The notes under the pieces are model-generated. The model saw nothing but the letters and a program-made list of their open reading frames with translations. It did not search any database and was not told where the DNA came from. Shown piece by piece: positions 34,535-45,741 of a DNA stretch of 64,000 nucleotides; the stretch's first letter is position 1; every line of letters begins with the position of its first letter. Position numbers and translations under genes: made by a program. The stretch is from Psychrobacillus glaciei (GTDB taxonomy: Bacteria > Bacillota > Bacilli > Bacillales_A > Planococcaceae): NCBI RefSeq assembly GCF_008973485.1, contig NZ_CP031223.1, positions 2,604,001-2,668,000 of the forward strand. Reading direction: 5' to 3'.

Positions 34535-35349
34535 ATGGTTTATTAATATACGAATTAAAAGAAATAAAGCGAAATAGCAGTTTTATCGAACGATTAATAA
34601 TAGCTGCTGAAAGATTTGGACATACATTTACGGTAATAGACGATCAAAACTCATCTATCCCCGAAGCCGATTTCATCTTTTTCAGAGCTAGAAATCCAAA
34701 GTTATCGAAACAATTAGAAGAACGTAATCTTCCGATGTTTAATCGTGCAGAAGTAAATGTCATTGCAAATGATAAATACAAAGCAATTCAACTCGTCCAA
34801 CTTTTAGGAATTCCATCAGTTCCTACTAGGAAAATAAAAACAATTTTCGATATTCGCGATTATCCAGTTGTCTTAAAAACAGTGGATGGTCATGGTGGGA
34901 CGCAAGTAGAACTATTTCAGTCAGAAGAACAGGCAAAAGTGTTTATCGAAGAGCACTCATCAAAAACTATCATTGCTCAAACGTATATCGAAACAAATGC
35001 AACGGATGTAAGAGTGTTCATGCTTGGCACTGAAGTAATTGGAGCCGTCAAACGAATTGGGGCAGTTGATAGTTTTAAGTCTAATTTTACATTAGGCGGC
35101 ACAGTGAAAGCATATTCTTTGAACTCTCAGCAACTTGCAGATGTAAAAAAAATCGCAACTGCTTTGAAAAGTGATTATATCGGAATCGACTTCCTTTTAC
35201 TGCCAGATGGAAATTGGCTGTTCAATGAAATCGAGGATCCAGTTGGAGCAAGGTCATACTATGCTACAACTAAAAAAGATATCACCATTCCAATCATGGA
35301 TTATATAAATAAAAAATTAACAGAAAATCCAGATCAGATGAGAGTCTGA
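34531..35349 (+). CDS. RimK-like ATP-grasp ligase 2
   Basis: 272 residues. A second ATP-grasp protein with an N-terminal domain (MNGLLIYELKEIKRN, DFIFFRARNPKLS) and core motifs YPVVLKTVDGHGGTQVELF (near 115), IAQTYIETNATDVRVFMLG, SNFTLGGTVKAY and DFLLLPDGNWLFNEIEDPVGAR (metal site near 230). The active motifs are intact but differ from protein 1, so the two are not recent duplicates. They probably form a two-step ligase or a heteromer (inference). Its 3' end is part of a terminator. Confidence 0.83.
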   Translation: MNGLLIYELKEIKRNSSFIERLIIAAERFGHTFTVIDDQNSSIPEADFIFFRARNPKLSKQLEERNLPMFNRAEVNVIANDKYKAIQLVQLLGIPSVPTRKIKTIFDIRDYPVVLKTVDGHGGTQVELFQSEEQAKVFIEEHSSKTIIAQTYIETNATDVRVFMLGTEVIGAVKRIGAVDSFKSNFTLGGTVKAYSLNSQQLADVKKIATALKSDYIGIDFLLLPDGNWLFNEIEDPVGARSYYATTKKDITIPIMDYINKKLTENPDQMRV

Positions 35350-35364
35350 CTTGGATTTTTTTAT
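35326..35364 (+). terminator. Terminator overlapping the 3' end of ATP-grasp gene 2
   Basis: AATCCAGATCAGA (35326-35338) pairs with TCTGACTTGGATT (35345-35357) apart from two central mismatches, followed by TTTTTATTT. The stem contains the stop codon. Confidence 0.75.
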
Positions 35365-35373
35365 TTGGAAATT

Positions 35374-35455
35374 GATTATGTGGTACTCGCATGGATATGC
35401 GGTATTCAAACCTATATATGTGGTGCTTAAACCGATTTATGTGCTATTCAACCCC
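35374..35455. repeat. Four degenerate tandem repeats of about 21 bases
   Basis: Units start near 35374, 35393, 35414 and 35435, sharing a TATGYGGTRYTYAAACC core (TATGTGGTACT, TATGCGGTATTCAAACC, TATGTGGTGCTTAAACC, TATGTGCTATTCAACCC). They fill the space between the terminators of two convergent genes. Confidence 0.75.
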
Positions 35456-35474
35456 TTTACATTTTCCTTGCCCA

Positions 35475-35511
35475 CAAAAATAAGTGAGCCGAATTAATCA
35501 TTCAGCTCACT
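35475..35511 (-). terminator. Terminator of valS
   Basis: AGTGAGCTGAAT / ATTCGGCTCACT on the minus strand (one T-G pair), 5-base loop, then TTATTTTTG. It lies 11 bases past the valS stop. Confidence 0.88.
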
Positions 35512-35521
35512 CATCTTATAC

Positions 35522-38164
35522 TTACATATTTTTCAATTCTTCTATGCGTTTCATAACGGTTGCATGTTTTTCTAGATAATCTTGTTCTTTAGCACGTTCT
35601 TCCGCTACAACTGCATCTGGTGCTTTGGAAACAAATCGTTCATTCGATAATTTCCCTTGGACTAATTTCACTTCTTTTGCCCATTTTTCTAATTCTTTTT
35701 CTAAACGAGCTTTTTCCGCATCAATATCAATAAGTCCTTGTAATGGCAAGAATAATTGCGCCCCAGTTACAACTGCTGACATGGATTGACCTGGTGCTTC
35801 TATTCCTTGACCAATTACTAACGGCTCTGGATTACAGAAGCGTTCTAAATATTTTGCATTTGCTTCTAACACTGCTAATGTATCTGCATCTTTTGCTGAA
35901 ATGTACAAGGGCACTTTTTTACTCATTGGTGTTTGCACTTCTGCACGAATATTACGTACCGAACGAATTATTTCGGCTAACAACTTCATACTAGCTGCAT
36001 CTTCTTTATTGGAAAGCCCCTCATTTACAGTTGGCCATGCAGCTACTGTAATAGACTCCCCTTCATGAGGTAGGTTTTGCCAAATCTCTTCCGTAATGAA
36101 AGGCATAAATGGGTGCAATAAACGCATAGTATTGTCTAATACATACGCCAACACTGAACGAGTCATCATTTTCGCTTCTTCATCTTCTCCATTTAGAGGA
36201 AGTTTCGCCATTTCGATATACCAATCACAGAAATCATCCCAAATGAAGTTATAAAGCGCACGGCCTACTTCACCAAATTCATACTTTTCAGAAAGTCGTG
36301 TAACTTGCTCAATTGTTTCATTTAGACGAGTTAAAATCCATGCATCTGCAACTGATTTTTTACCGTCTAGGTTAATCTCTTCGAATGTCAAACCATCCAT
36401 ATTCATTAATGCAAAACGAGATGCGTTCCAAATTTTATTGGCAAAGTTCCAAACCGCTTCTACCTTCTCTGTAGAGAAACGCAAATCTTGCCCCGGAGAT
36501 GAGCCAGTGCTTAGGAAATAGCGAAGAGAGTCTGCACCATACTTTTCAATCACTTCCATTGGATCAATACCATTCCCAAGTGATTTCGACATTTTTCTAC
36601 CGTCTTCCGCACGAACTAAACCGTGAATCAAAACATCTTCAAATGGACGTGTGCCTGTAAATTCGATTCCTTGGAAAATCATACGAGAAACCCAGAAGAA
36701 TATAATATCATAACCGGTAACAAGTGTATTCGTTGGGTAATACTTTTTAAACTCTTCATTTTCACTATCCGGCCAGCCAAGTGTTGAAAATGGCCATAAT
36801 GCAGAAGAAAACCATGTATCTAATACATCATTATCCTGCTTCCAGTTTTCAGCATCTGCTGGTGCTTCGTGCCCAACATATACTTCTCCAGTTTCATTGT
36901 GATACCAGGCTGGAATTCGGTGACCCCACCATAATTGACGAGAAATACACCAGTCATGTACATTTTCCATCCATTGTAAATAGGTTTTTTCAAAGCGGTC
37001 CGGTACAAAGTTTACTTTTCCTTCTGCTTGTTGTAATTTAATTGCTTCATCAGAAAGTGGCTGCATTTTAACAAACCATTGTGTAGAAAGATATGGTTCT
37101 ACAACTGCTCCACTACGTTCTGAATGTCCAACAGAGTGAAGATGTTCTTCGATTTTGAATAAAACACCAGCGCCTTGTAAATCTTGAACGATTTGTTTAC
37201 GGCAAGCAAATCGGTCCATTCCATCATAGTTTGCAGCGTTTTTATTCATCGTACCGTCTTCATTCATGACTAGAATGCTCTCTAAATTATGACGATTACC
37301 AATTTCAAAGTCATTCGGGTCATGTGCTGGTGTAATTTTTACTGCTCCGCTACCAAATTCCATATCTACATAATCATCTGCAATGATTGGAATTTCACGA
37401 TTTGTGATAGGTAGAATAAGCGTTTTTCCGATAAGATGTTTATAGCGCTCGTCTTCTGGATGAACCGCAACCGCCGTATCACCTAACATTGTTTCCGGTC
37501 GAGTTGTTGCGATTTCAATTGAACCAGTACCATCTGCTAGTGGGTAACGCATATGATAGAATGCACCCTGTATATCTTTGTGAATGACTTCAATATCAGA
37601 AAGTGCAGTTTTTGTTGCAGGATCCCAGTTAATAATATATTCACCACGATAGATTAACCCTTTGTTATATAGCTTTACAAATACTTCTTTTACAGCATTT
37701 GAAAGCCCTTCGTCTAATGTAAAGCGTTCACGTGAATAGTCTAATCCTAGTCCTAATTTTGACCACTGTGCACGAATATGACCAGCATACTCTTCTTTCC
37801 ATTTCCAAGTTTCTTCGACAAATTTTTCACGTCCTAAATCATAACGTGTAATATTTTCAGAACGTAGCTTTTCTTCTACTTTCGCTTGCGTTGCAATACC
37901 GGCATGGTCCATCCCAGGTAACCAAAGTGCATCATATCCTTGCATACGTTTCATACGTATTAGAATATCTTGTAATGTAGTATCCCAAGCGTGACCTAAG
38001 TGTAATTTCCCTGTTACGTTTGGAGGTGGAATTACGATGGTATAAGGTTCTTTCTCACTTTCTGGATGCGCTTCAAAGAATTTTCCTTTTAGCCACCACT
38101 CATAACGCCCTTTTTCAATCGACTGCGGATCGTACTTCGTTGGCATTGTTGTCTCGTTTGTCAT
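35522..38164 (-). CDS. valS: Valyl-tRNA synthetase
   Basis: 880 residues. Class I motifs: [15 protein letters not shown] (HIGH, near 50) and [11 protein letters not shown] (KMSKS, near 527). The editing domain with [17 protein letters not shown] (near 225) removes mischarged threonine. The C-terminal coiled coil ([22 protein letters not shown] to [17 protein letters not shown]) contacts tRNA. Expression is controlled by a Val-responsive T-box leader. A GGAGGA site lies 6 bases before the ATG. Confidence 0.98.
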   Translation of the reverse strand: MTNETTMPTKYDPQSIEKGRYEWWLKGKFFEAHPESEKEPYTIVIPPPNVTGKLHLGHAWDTTLQDILIRMKRMQGYDALWLPGMDHAGIATQAKVEEKLRSENITRYDLGREKFVEETWKWKEEYAGHIRAQWSKLGLGLDYSRERFTLDEGLSNAVKEVFVKLYNKGLIYRGEYIINWDPATKTALSDIEVIHKDIQGAFYHMRYPLADGTGSIEIATTRPETMLGDTAVAVHPEDERYKHLIGKTLILPITNREIPIIADDYVDMEFGSGAVKITPAHDPNDFEIGNRHNLESILVMNEDGTMNKNAANYDGMDRFACRKQIVQDLQGAGVLFKIEEHLHSVGHSERSGAVVEPYLSTQWFVKMQPLSDEAIKLQQAEGKVNFVPDRFEKTYLQWMENVHDWCISRQLWWGHRIPAWYHNETGEVYVGHEAPADAENWKQDNDVLDTWFSSALWPFSTLGWPDSENEEFKKYYPTNTLVTGYDIIFFWVSRMIFQGIEFTGTRPFEDVLIHGLVRAEDGRKMSKSLGNGIDPMEVIEKYGADSLRYFLSTGSSPGQDLRFSTEKVEAVWNFANKIWNASRFALMNMDGLTFEEINLDGKKSVADAWILTRLNETIEQVTRLSEKYEFGEVGRALYNFIWDDFCDWYIEMAKLPLNGEDEEAKMMTRSVLAYVLDNTMRLLHPFMPFITEEIWQNLPHEGESITVAAWPTVNEGLSNKEDAASMKLLAEIIRSVRNIRAEVQTPMSKKVPLYISAKDADTLAVLEANAKYLERFCNPEPLVIGQGIEAPGQSMSAVVTGAQLFLPLQGLIDIDAEKARLEKELEKWAKEVKLVQGKLSNERFVSKAPDAVVAEERAKEQDYLEKHATVMKRIEELKNM

Positions 38165-38194
38165 TGGCTGTTCCTCCTAAAAAAGAATATAAAA

Positions 38195-38445
38195 AAACTC
38201 CTGTCGTCACTAAAGGACGAAGGAGTTTGTTCGCGGTACCACCTTTATTCGCAGATGCAAAAAGAATGCATCACGCTCTCAATTAGATAACGGCTTCAAA
38301 CCGGCTTTTGTTACTATTCGTTCACAAAAGCTGCTCGTGGGCTACCTTCAAATGGTGATTAACAGAAACATTTCAGCAAGTTGTTTCCTTTCTTTCGATA
38401 ACCAATACATTTTACTCTTCCCATTCATTGCATCTTTATTTAGTT
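38195..38445 (-). promoter_or_regulatory. T-box leader (tRNA-Val sensing riboswitch) of valS
   Basis: The T-box sequence AGGTGGTACCGCG is at 38232-38244 (minus strand). It is followed by a terminator hairpin, AAACTCCTTCGTC / GACGACAGGAGTTT, at 38195-38228 with a T7 tail. Upstream GAATGGGAAGAGTAAAATG is the stem-I/AG-bulge part typical of T-boxes. Uncharged tRNA-Val would stabilise the antiterminator. I did not pin down the specifier codon. Confidence 0.93.
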
Positions 38446-38451
38446 GTTCAT

Positions 38452-38481
38452 ATTGTACCTAATTTAAGGTTAAGTCGTCAA
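38452..38481 (-). promoter_or_regulatory. Sigma-A promoter of valS
   Basis: TTGACG (38476-38481) and TACAAT (38452-38457) on the minus strand with an 18-base spacer, just upstream of the T-box. Confidence 0.7.
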
Positions 38482-38520
38482 GTCAAGTGTTAAGTCAAAT
38501 TCGAGAAAGGAGAGAGTGCG

Positions 38521-38712
38521 ATGAGAAGAGGATATAACCCTCTTTTACTACCCGTATGGTTACGGATAACTCGTTTTTACTGCAAAGGAATCATTATTCC
38601 TATTTGTGGATTCCAAACAATACGTGTATTAATCATACCGACAAGTTGGGATTTTCTTATACTTGCCTTTTTGTTATTGCTCTGCTTTTTGTTTTACAGG
38701 GATATAATTTGA
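38521..38712 (+). CDS. Small membrane protein ORF, unknown function
   Basis: 63 residues. AAAGGAGAG lies 8 bases before the ATG. The N-terminal half is basic and aromatic (MRRGYNPLLLPVWLRITRFY), the C-terminal third is one membrane helix (WDFLILAFLLLLCFLFY) ending RDII. Codon choice resembles that of neighbours. It diverges from valS and its last 39 bases overlap the 3' end of the spoVID-like gene on the other strand. I do not recognise a family with certainty. The strong ribosome-binding site makes it more credible than other short frames here. Confidence 0.55.
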   Translation: MRRGYNPLLLPVWLRITRFYCKGIIIPICGFQTIRVLIIPTSWDFLILAFLLLLCFLFYRDII

Positions 38713-39273
38713 TGGAAATGTTAGCTTTGACATCCCATCATCTAAATTTAAAATAAATTGAAGCTCTGATTCTACTAAAACTGAGCTTTCTATTTGTTCT
38801 ACTTCTTTTGAACCTTTTGTATTAACGCTTGGTTCTGGTTTTTGAACTGATTCCGGTTTATTTTCTTTTGGCCCTTCGTATTCACAACGAACTAACCAAG
38901 CAATTTCAATGGATGCATGTTCTGTTGTATTGGAATTGACATGTTTAACGTTCAAGGTTGGAGAACTGCCAGGTTGCACTTTATCTTTTGCTATTTCCAC
39001 ACTCATTGGAACAGCATATTCAAAATAACCTACTTCGCCCTGCACATCTAAATCTTCAATTTGTGTAAACTCACTCGTTGCATGATGTGCATGTTCTCCC
39101 TCTTCGAATTCGACGTGACAGGTAATATGATAGATGCCTACTATTTGAATCGACTCTTCTGTTACCTTGTGTTCAAATTGCGGAGTAACTTCCACCTTTT
39201 TCACTTCTTTTGGCACTCCAAAACTTTTTGGAAAAAGAAACTGTTCTTTTTCGTCCCATACTTTTACTTCCAT
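38674..39273 (-). CDS. SpoVID-like spore coat protein, N-terminal domain only
   Basis: 199 residues. The N-terminal part resembles the SpoVID N-domain (VWDEKEQFLFPKSFGVPKEV, IQIVGIYHITCHVEFEE, VPMSVEIAKDKV), which localises coat assembly to the outer forespore membrane. B. subtilis SpoVID is about 575 residues with a C-terminal LysM; here the chain ends after a short acidic linker (about 140-165) and a beta-like tail (SELQFILNLDDGMSKLTFP), so the LysM is missing. Position between hemL and valS fits SpoVID. GGAGGATG precedes the ATG and a sigma-E-like promoter lies upstream. Confidence 0.75.
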   Translation of the reverse strand: MEVKVWDEKEQFLFPKSFGVPKEVKKVEVTPQFEHKVTEESIQIVGIYHITCHVEFEEGEHAHHATSEFTQIEDLDVQGEVGYFEYAVPMSVEIAKDKVQPGSSPTLNVKHVNSNTTEHASIEIAWLVRCEYEGPKENKPESVQKPEPSVNTKGSKEVEQIESSVLVESELQFILNLDDGMSKLTFPSNYIPVKQKAEQ

Positions 39274-39297
39274 TAGTCATCCTCCTTCATATAGGAC

Positions 39298-39325
39298 AAC
39301 TTATGATTGAACTTCTTAAAATATG
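39298..39325 (-). promoter_or_regulatory. Sigma-E-like promoter for the spoVID-like gene
   Basis: CATATT (39320-39325) and CATAAGTT (39298-39305) on the minus strand with a 14-base spacer resemble sigma-E elements (ATATT / CATACAnT). The transcript would start about 18 bases before the ATG. It lies just after the hemL terminator, so the gene is probably independent of the hem operon. Confidence 0.45.
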
Positions 39326-39328
39326 AAA

Positions 39329-39354
39329 AAGCCTCGCAAATAAATACGAGGCTT
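39329..39354 (-). terminator. Terminator of the hem operon
   Basis: AAGCCTCG / CGAGGCTT with a 10-base loop, followed by TTTC on the minus strand, 8 bases past the hemL stop. Confidence 0.85.
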
Positions 39355-39362
39355 CTTGTTCT

Positions 39363-40658
39363 TTATTTTCTTGATAGTTTTTCGAATACCGTGCGGAAAG
39401 CTTGTATCGTTTTTTCAATATGCGCTTCGGTATGAGCACTTGATAAGAACAATCCTTCAAATTGAGAAGGTGGTAAGTAAATACCTTCTTCAGCCATTAA
39501 ACGGAAATACTTGGCGAACAGTTCCAAATCGGATGTTTTGGCAGTTTCGAAATTAATAACATCAACATTCGTAAGGAAGAATCCAATCATAGAACCAGCA
39601 CGATTCACAGTATGTGGAATATTGTATTTTGTAGCTGCTTCACGGAAGCCTTTTTCGAGTAAATCACCAAGTTTAATGAAATGTTTATACGAATCTTCCT
39701 GTAAACGAGTTAATGTTTCGTATCCAGCCGTCATTGCAAGTGGATTACCAGAGAGCGTTCCAGCTTGATAGACAGGACCACTTGGTGCAATCATTTCCAT
39801 GATTTCACGTTTACCACCAAAAGCTCCTACCGGTAGACCTCCGCCGATTACTTTACCTAAACATGTTAAGTCTGGTGAAATGCCAAAGTAACCTTGTGCA
39901 CAATTGTATCCTACACGGAATCCTGTCATAACTTCATCAAAAATTAAAACTGTTCCATATTGTTCGGTTAACTCACGTAGACCTTCTAAGAATCCTTCTA
40001 CTGGAGGGACAACCCCCATATTCCCTGCAACTGGTTCAACAATGACAGCTGCTAAGTCATCTCCGAAGTTCTCGAAAACGTGACGCACACTTTCTAAATC
40101 ATTATAAGGCACCGCAATCGTATTTTTTGCGACGGATTCTGGAACACCAGGACTGTCTGGCAAACCTAGTGTAGCAACACCAGAACCAGCTTTAATCAGC
40201 AAGCTATCCCCATGTCCATGATAACTACCTTCAAATTTCAATATTTTATTTTTCCCAGTATAACCACGCGCTAAACGAAGGGCACTCATGGTCGCTTCTG
40301 TACCAGAAGAAACCATACGCACCATTTCAATAGAAGGAACACGTTCCATCACGAGTTTGGCAAGTTTGTTCTCAATCAACGTAGAGGCACCAAAACTTGT
40401 ACCCGTTTCTGCGACTTTTTGAATAGCCTTTACTACATTTGGTTCAGTATGCCCTAAAATAAGTGGCCCCCATGATAGAACATAATCGATGTACTCATTG
40501 CCATCGATATCCGTAAGAATAGCCCCTTTTCCACTTTCCATGAAAATCGGATCCATATCCACAGATTTAAATGCACGAACCGGGCTGTTTACCCCGCCTG
40601 GCATCAATTCTTTTGCTTCTGTAAATGCTTGCTTTGATAATTCGTATGATTTAGTCAT
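39363..40658 (-). CDS. hemL: Glutamate-1-semialdehyde 2,1-aminomutase
   Basis: 431 residues from [42 protein letters not shown] precedes this ATG; the in-frame TTG six codons upstream overlaps the ribosome-binding site. The PLP lysine is in [18 protein letters not shown], with [16 protein letters not shown] near 120. It converts GSA to 5-aminolevulinate. The start overlaps the hemB stop by one base (TAATG). Last gene of hemAXCDBL. Confidence 0.97.
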   Translation of the reverse strand: MTKSYELSKQAFTEAKELMPGGVNSPVRAFKSVDMDPIFMESGKGAILTDIDGNEYIDYVLSWGPLILGHTEPNVVKAIQKVAETGTSFGASTLIENKLAKLVMERVPSIEMVRMVSSGTEATMSALRLARGYTGKNKILKFEGSYHGHGDSLLIKAGSGVATLGLPDSPGVPESVAKNTIAVPYNDLESVRHVFENFGDDLAAVIVEPVAGNMGVVPPVEGFLEGLRELTEQYGTVLIFDEVMTGFRVGYNCAQGYFGISPDLTCLGKVIGGGLPVGAFGGKREIMEMIAPSGPVYQAGTLSGNPLAMTAGYETLTRLQEDSYKHFIKLGDLLEKGFREAATKYNIPHTVNRAGSMIGFFLTNVDVINFETAKTSDLELFAKYFRLMAEEGIYLPPSQFEGLFLSSAHTEAHIEKTIQAFRTVFEKLSRK

Positions 40659-41641
40659 TATTTCTCCTCCAACCAACGTGCAACATCTTTTGCATGATAC
40701 GTCAAAATGATATCTGCACCCGCACGTTTCATCCCTGTTAAAGATTCTAGAACGATTTCTTTTTCATTAATCCATCCGTTTGCTGCAGCAGCTTTAACCA
40801 TTGCATATTCACCACTTACATTATAAGCTACGATTGGTGTATCAAAGTTATTTTTCACATCACGAATGATATCTAAGTATGCTAGAGCTGGTTTCACGAT
40901 TAAGAAATCTGCCCCTTCCTCCACATCGGATGAAGCTTCACGAATTGCTTCCATACGGTTAGCGTAATCCATTTGATATGTTTTACGATCCCCAAATTTA
41001 GGAGCTCCGTCCGCGGCGTCACGAAATGGCCCATAATAAGCAGAAGCATATTTTACCGCATACGACATAATCGGCACATCAGCGAAACCTGCTTCATCTA
41101 AACCCTGACGAATTGCAGCCACAAATCCATCCATCATATTAGATGGTGCAATAATGTCTGCTCCTGCTTGCGCTTGACTCACGGCCGTTTTCGCTAATAT
41201 ATCAAGGGATGGATCATTTAAAATTTGTTCGCTGGCATCTACTACTCCACAATGTCCGTGATCTGTGTATTCACATAAACAAGTATCCGCGATGACAACT
41301 AAGCCAGGATGACGTTTTTTTATGAACCTCGTTGCTTCTTGAACGATTCCATGATCATGGAAAGCTTGCGTTCCAACTGCATCCTTTTCTAGTGGAAGAC
41401 CAAATAGAATAACAGATGGAATACCTAAGCCAACTACTTCATCTACTTCTTCCCCTAAACGATCCAAAGAAAATTGAAAAACACCTGGCATGGAAGCCAC
41501 TTCATTTTTAATATTTTTTCCTTCTGCAACAAAGATTGGGTAGATTAGATCCTCTTTATGTAAATAAGTTTCTTTTACCATTGCTCGTATTCCAGCTGTT
41601 TTTCTTAATCGACGATGACGTTGAAATAATAATTCTGTCAT
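40658..41641 (-). CDS. hemB: Porphobilinogen synthase (delta-aminolevulinic acid dehydratase)
   Basis: 327 residues from [14 protein letters not shown]; the ATG overlaps the hemD stop (ATGA), while the GTG six codons upstream lacks a site. Zinc cysteines in [14 protein letters not shown] (near 120) show a zinc-dependent enzyme. The two Schiff-base lysines are in [18 protein letters not shown] and [12 protein letters not shown]. It condenses two ALA to porphobilinogen. Confidence 0.97.
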   Translation of the reverse strand: MTELLFQRHRRLRKTAGIRAMVKETYLHKEDLIYPIFVAEGKNIKNEVASMPGVFQFSLDRLGEEVDEVVGLGIPSVILFGLPLEKDAVGTQAFHDHGIVQEATRFIKKRHPGLVVIADTCLCEYTDHGHCGVVDASEQILNDPSLDILAKTAVSQAQAGADIIAPSNMMDGFVAAIRQGLDEAGFADVPIMSYAVKYASAYYGPFRDAADGAPKFGDRKTYQMDYANRMEAIREASSDVEEGADFLIVKPALAYLDIIRDVKNNFDTPIVAYNVSGEYAMVKAAAANGWINEKEIVLESLTGMKRAGADIILTYHAKDVARWLEEK

Positions 41642-42399
41642 AATTCTCTTCCTTTCCACTCCGCTAACGCATGGATTATTTCTGTTAATATATAAGTTTT
41701 AGGCATTACATGCACTGCAACACCTAATGATTCTAAGTATTCTTTTGTAATATGACCAATTGCACAAATCGTTAATGTTTCGTACCCTGTTCGATGCCCT
41801 ATATGTTGATGAAAAACATTTACTGTAGATGGACTTGTAAAGATAACGGAGCAGTTTTCTTTGCTTTCTATTAAATCACTCACTTGAGCTATATTTTCTT
41901 CCACTTCTACTGTTTCATAAATGATCCATTCATCTACATGATTGACTAAACCTTTTGTAATCGTATCTTTCGCTAAACTTCCTTTGAAAAACATACATTT
42001 TTCATTCGAAGAAGAAATGGCAGGAAACTCTTGCACAAATACATCTGCACTAAAAATAGAAGGCGTAAAAGTTACTTTTAGTCCTATTTTATTGACAGCA
42101 TATGCCGTTTTCGAACCAACAACTGCAATTTTCCCTTGGAACACGAAAGGGTCTAAACCATACTTTATCATTTTCGAATGAAAAGCATCTACACTGCTTT
42201 GGCTTGTGAAGATTAACCAGTCATAAGCTTTGCATTCAAACAATTGTTGCTCATCCGTTTGAGAAACAATTTCTTGTGTTTCAATGAGCGGTGCAACGAT
42301 AGGATTTCCTCCAAAATGAAGGGTAAGATCCACGGCTTCCGAAGATCTTAAAATCCCTGTAAATAGGACGTTCTCACCTAATAAAGGCTTGTTAGACAT
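41638..42399 (-). CDS. hemD: Uroporphyrinogen-III synthase
   Basis: 253 residues. The family is poorly conserved; visible features are the two alternating halves with [19 protein letters not shown] near the start, [19 protein letters not shown] near 80, [17 protein letters not shown] near 185 and [19 protein letters not shown] near 210. It closes hydroxymethylbilane with ring D inversion. It overlaps hemC by 8 bases and hemB by 4. Confidence 0.93.
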   Translation of the reverse strand: MSNKPLLGENVLFTGILRSSEAVDLTLHFGGNPIVAPLIETQEIVSQTDEQQLFECKAYDWLIFTSQSSVDAFHSKMIKYGLDPFVFQGKIAVVGSKTAYAVNKIGLKVTFTPSIFSADVFVQEFPAISSSNEKCMFFKGSLAKDTITKGLVNHVDEWIIYETVEVEENIAQVSDLIESKENCSVIFTSPSTVNVFHQHIGHRTGYETLTICAIGHITKEYLESLGVAVHVMPKTYILTEIIHALAEWKGREL

Positions 42400-43321
42400 T
42401 CAAATCTGCCTTCACTTTTTGAATTAGGTCATATGCTCCTTGCTCTGTTACTAAACGCGCCACTTCTTTACCAGCCGTTTCTGGATCTTTACTCGTCACT
42501 ACTTCTTTAAACACAACAGATGCATCAGGTGCTGCAACCAAACCAGTCATGGTAATTTCATCGCCATTAATCACTGCATGTCCTGCAATCGGCACCTGGC
42601 ATCCGCCGTCCATCGCAGCTAAAAATGCACGCTCCGCATGAATAGCATTCCACGTATCTTCATCAGATAGTTTTCTAAGCTCCGCAAGTAATTCTGCATC
42701 TTCTTCACGACATTCAATTGCAAGCGCACCTTGTCCTACTGCTGGAACACAATCTTCAATGGATAGATACTCCGTCACTACTTCATCACTCCAACCAAGG
42801 CGTTTTAGACCTGCTGCTGCTAGAATAATGGCATCATACTCGCCATCTTGAAGTTTTTGGAGTCTCGTATCTACATTTCCTCTTATCCATTTAATCTCGA
42901 TATCTGGACGTAATAATAAGAGTTGCGCGCTTCTTCTTAAGCTACTTGTCCCAATAACTGCTCCTTTTGGAAGCTCTGCAAATTTCACATGTGCTTTCGA
43001 AATAAAAGCATCACGTTCATCCACACGTTTAGGTGTACACCCCATTACTAGGCCTGGTGGTAATACGGAAGGCATATCTTTCATACTATGTACTGCAAAA
43101 TCAATTTCTTTGTCATAAAGTGCTTGTTCAATTTCTTTTACAAAAAGACCTTTTCCGCCAACTTTCGATAAGGTTACATCTAAAATTTGATCGCCTTTTG
43201 TTACGATTTCTTTTACTTCGAATTCAAAAGGTGCTCCAATATCTTTCAATTGCTGAATAAACCAATTTGTTTGTGTTAAAGCTAATTTACTTCTTCTAGA
43301 ACCGACAATAATTTTACGCAT
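42392..43321 (-). CDS. hemC: Hydroxymethylbilane synthase (porphobilinogen deaminase)
   Basis: 309 residues. [18 protein letters not shown] at the N-terminus, [14 protein letters not shown] near 80, [17 protein letters not shown] near 128, and the cofactor cysteine in [15 protein letters not shown] (near 240) that binds dipyrromethane. It polymerises four porphobilinogens. Confidence 0.97.
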   Translation of the reverse strand: MRKIIVGSRRSKLALTQTNWFIQQLKDIGAPFEFEVKEIVTKGDQILDVTLSKVGGKGLFVKEIEQALYDKEIDFAVHSMKDMPSVLPPGLVMGCTPKRVDERDAFISKAHVKFAELPKGAVIGTSSLRRSAQLLLLRPDIEIKWIRGNVDTRLQKLQDGEYDAIILAAAGLKRLGWSDEVVTEYLSIEDCVPAVGQGALAIECREEDAELLAELRKLSDEDTWNAIHAERAFLAAMDGGCQVPIAGHAVINGDEITMTGLVAAPDASVVFKEVVTSKDPETAGKEVARLVTEQGAYDLIQKVKADLNV

Positions 43322-43340
43322 TATTTCTCTACCTTTCTTA

Positions 43341-44168
43341 TTACCAAAGATGAAATTGGGATAATGGACTAATCAATAAAAAATTAATCAATACAAATAA
43401 AAATGCATATATGTGAATCCATGCATAGTTTGTTCCTTTAAATCTGGCTTGTTTTCTTAAAAGAAGAACAACGATATAAATGATCAATAATACTAAGGAA
43501 CTAACAATCTTAAAATCAAAAATAGAAAAAAAACTTAATGATACATATGCCCATTGTAACCCAAGAACCAAACTTACAAACAATAGTGGAATGCCTACTA
43601 ATATTGCTAAGGTCATTCCAGTTTCCGCTTGTGTCAAGGACGGTAATCTAGAAAATTGTTTAGACCACTTTTTCTTTTTGAGCACACGATACAAAATTAA
43701 ATATAATGATGAAAAAACAAACGAAAGAGAAAATGCTGCATACGCTAACATCGCAAATATTATATGAATAACTAATAATTCGGATCGTAGGCCATCTCCA
43801 ACTGCTGTTTGTTCTAGTTGATTTGGCGCGAATGTATGTATGGTCATAAAAATAAATCCAATAATATTTAAAAAGAACGCCGGCAAATCAAGTCGAAAAA
43901 CTAATTGCAATATTATGGATAGTGTAATAATAAGCCATGCATAAAAATAAATTCCTTCAAATAGCGATAAAATTGGGAATCTCTTTGTTTCTATAATATA
44001 CATAACTAAAAATATTGTTTGCAACAGCGACACGATGGAAAGCAGCCATACTGCTATACGATGTGCACTACGATCTTTATTTAGATAATCAACAAAATAA
44101 AAAACAAGGCTAACGGATTGTAGAATGACCATTATCTCGTGTAGCCTTGTCATCGCAAGATCAGTCAT
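43341..44168 (-). CDS. hemX: HemX, membrane regulator of glutamyl-tRNA reductase
   Basis: 275 residues from [20 protein letters not shown], with AAAGGAGCTTATT before the ATG; 25 codons of upstream frame are not used. Eight membrane segments and a CcsA/CcmC-like layout. In B. subtilis HemX lowers the level of HemA. It lies 19 bases before hemC and 169 bases after hemA. Confidence 0.92.
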   Translation of the reverse strand: MTDLAMTRLHEIMVILQSVSLVFYFVDYLNKDRSAHRIAVWLLSIVSLLQTIFLVMYIIETKRFPILSLFEGIYFYAWLIITLSIILQLVFRLDLPAFFLNIIGFIFMTIHTFAPNQLEQTAVGDGLRSELLVIHIIFAMLAYAAFSLSFVFSSLYLILYRVLKKKKWSKQFSRLPSLTQAETGMTLAILVGIPLLFVSLVLGLQWAYVSLSFFSIFDFKIVSSLVLLIIYIVVLLLRKQARFKGTNYAWIHIYAFLFVLINFLLISPLSQFHLW

Positions 44169-44337
44169 AATAAGCTCCTTTATTATATTAAAAGCTATAG
44201 CGCCTATCTCTTCCCACTGCGGGGAGTGGCATTGTGCAGTCATTAAGTAGTTTGATAATACATTTTAATATGTAAAAAGACGTTTTCTATATCTATTATG
44301 ACACATACAGATACAAAAACGCCTCCTTTTTACTTCA

Positions 44338-45702
44338 CTAATAGGATAATTCTTCTTTTAATTTTTGGGATGCCAATAAAGTTTGTTTTAAATTTATCTT
44401 TTCTCTCTCTGCTTGCATCATAATCTCTTTTTCCACATCTTCTTCAATCCCAAAAATTTGTTGAAACAATTGAAGTTGTTGTACAGACTCTTTTGCCGTC
44501 GATAATTCTTTTACTTGTAGAATTGGCTCTTTTAACAGCTGATTAATAATGGATTTTGTATGTTTGTTTAATATTTTACGTTCTCGATCTGTTAAATTCG
44601 GCATTTTATTGTCAAGAGAAACCATTGTCTCTTCCTGAATACGAGTTGCTTTTTGTCTTAGCGCAGAAATTATTGGTACAACTCCTAATGTTGTAACCCA
44701 ATCATTAAATTGCTTTAACTCTGTTTGAATCATTGTCTTAATTTCAGCAGCTGCACGTTCTCGTTCAGCTAAATTCGCTTCTACAATTCCTTGTAAATCA
44801 TCAATATCGTATAGGAATACATTCGCTAAATCCCCGATACGAGGATCTAAATCTCTAGGTACTGCTATATCTATCATAAACAAAGGTTTACCTTTACGAA
44901 GACGTTCTACAAACTGCATCAATTCATGGTCAATAACGTACTCGGTTGCACCTGTTGAACTTATTAAAATATCCGCCTCTAACAACGCACATTGGAGCTC
45001 GTCCATCGGTTTTGCAGTACCATCAAATTTAGATGCTAATACCTCCGCCTTCTCGAATGTCCGGTTAATAACTGTTACTTTGCCAGCTCCACTACCATGA
45101 AGATTTTGAATAGCAAGCTCTCCCATTTTTCCAGCACCAATAATTACAATATGTTTATTGTTCAATGAACCAAAAATTTTCTTTCCAAGTTCTACCGCTG
45201 CATAAGAAACAGATACTGCATTTTCGCCAATGGAAGTCTCTGAGTGAGCACGTTTAGCAAATGTTACTGCTTGTTTAAATAACTGATTAAAAATAGTTCC
45301 AGTCGTCCCGTTTTCTTGTCCATCTAAAAAGCTTCTCTTCACTTGTCCTAATATTTGTGTTTCGCCAAGAACCATCGAATCAATACCAGCTGTAACTTGG
45401 AATAAGTGATTATTTGCTTGATCATCCTCATGAATAAATAAATAACGAGATATGTCTTCTAAAGGGATATCAAACCAATTAGCTAAAAATTGCTTCACAT
45501 AATATTTCCCTGTATGCAATTGGTCTACGGTCGCATAAATTTCCGTGCGATTACAAGTAGAGACAATGACATTTTCTAATATGCTTTTTTGATCCTGTAA
45601 TGCTTGCATGGCATTCGGAAGCTCTGTTTCAACAAAAGAAAGCTTTTCTCGAATTTCCACGGGAGCAGTACGGTAATTGACACCTACCACGATTGTATGC
45701 AT
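44338..45702 (-). CDS. hemA: Glutamyl-tRNA reductase
   Basis: 454 residues. The catalytic cysteine is in [15 protein letters not shown] (near 50); [12 protein letters not shown] (near 118) and [15 protein letters not shown] are family motifs; the NADPH fold is [21 protein letters not shown] (near 184). It is the first committed step of C5 heme synthesis and heads the operon. An extended -10 promoter lies 40 bases upstream. Confidence 0.97.
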   Translation of the reverse strand: MHTIVVGVNYRTAPVEIREKLSFVETELPNAMQALQDQKSILENVIVSTCNRTEIYATVDQLHTGKYYVKQFLANWFDIPLEDISRYLFIHEDDQANNHLFQVTAGIDSMVLGETQILGQVKRSFLDGQENGTTGTIFNQLFKQAVTFAKRAHSETSIGENAVSVSYAAVELGKKIFGSLNNKHIVIIGAGKMGELAIQNLHGSGAGKVTVINRTFEKAEVLASKFDGTAKPMDELQCALLEADILISSTGATEYVIDHELMQFVERLRKGKPLFMIDIAVPRDLDPRIGDLANVFLYDIDDLQGIVEANLAERERAAAEIKTMIQTELKQFNDWVTTLGVVPIISALRQKATRIQEETMVSLDNKMPNLTDRERKILNKHTKSIINQLLKEPILQVKELSTAKESVQQLQLFQQIFGIEEDVEKEIMMQAEREKINLKQTLLASQKLKEELSY

Positions 45703-45741
45703 GGGATCATGTCACCCTTTCACGTTCATTTCATTAATCCA

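Noticed and set aside
35374-35455. CRISPR array
   Set aside because: The units are contiguous, without spacers, and degenerate; no cas gene is present anywhere in the window.
44169-44243. 25-residue N-terminal extension of hemX
   Set aside because: The internal ATG has AAAGGAGC at correct spacing and gives the family N-terminus.
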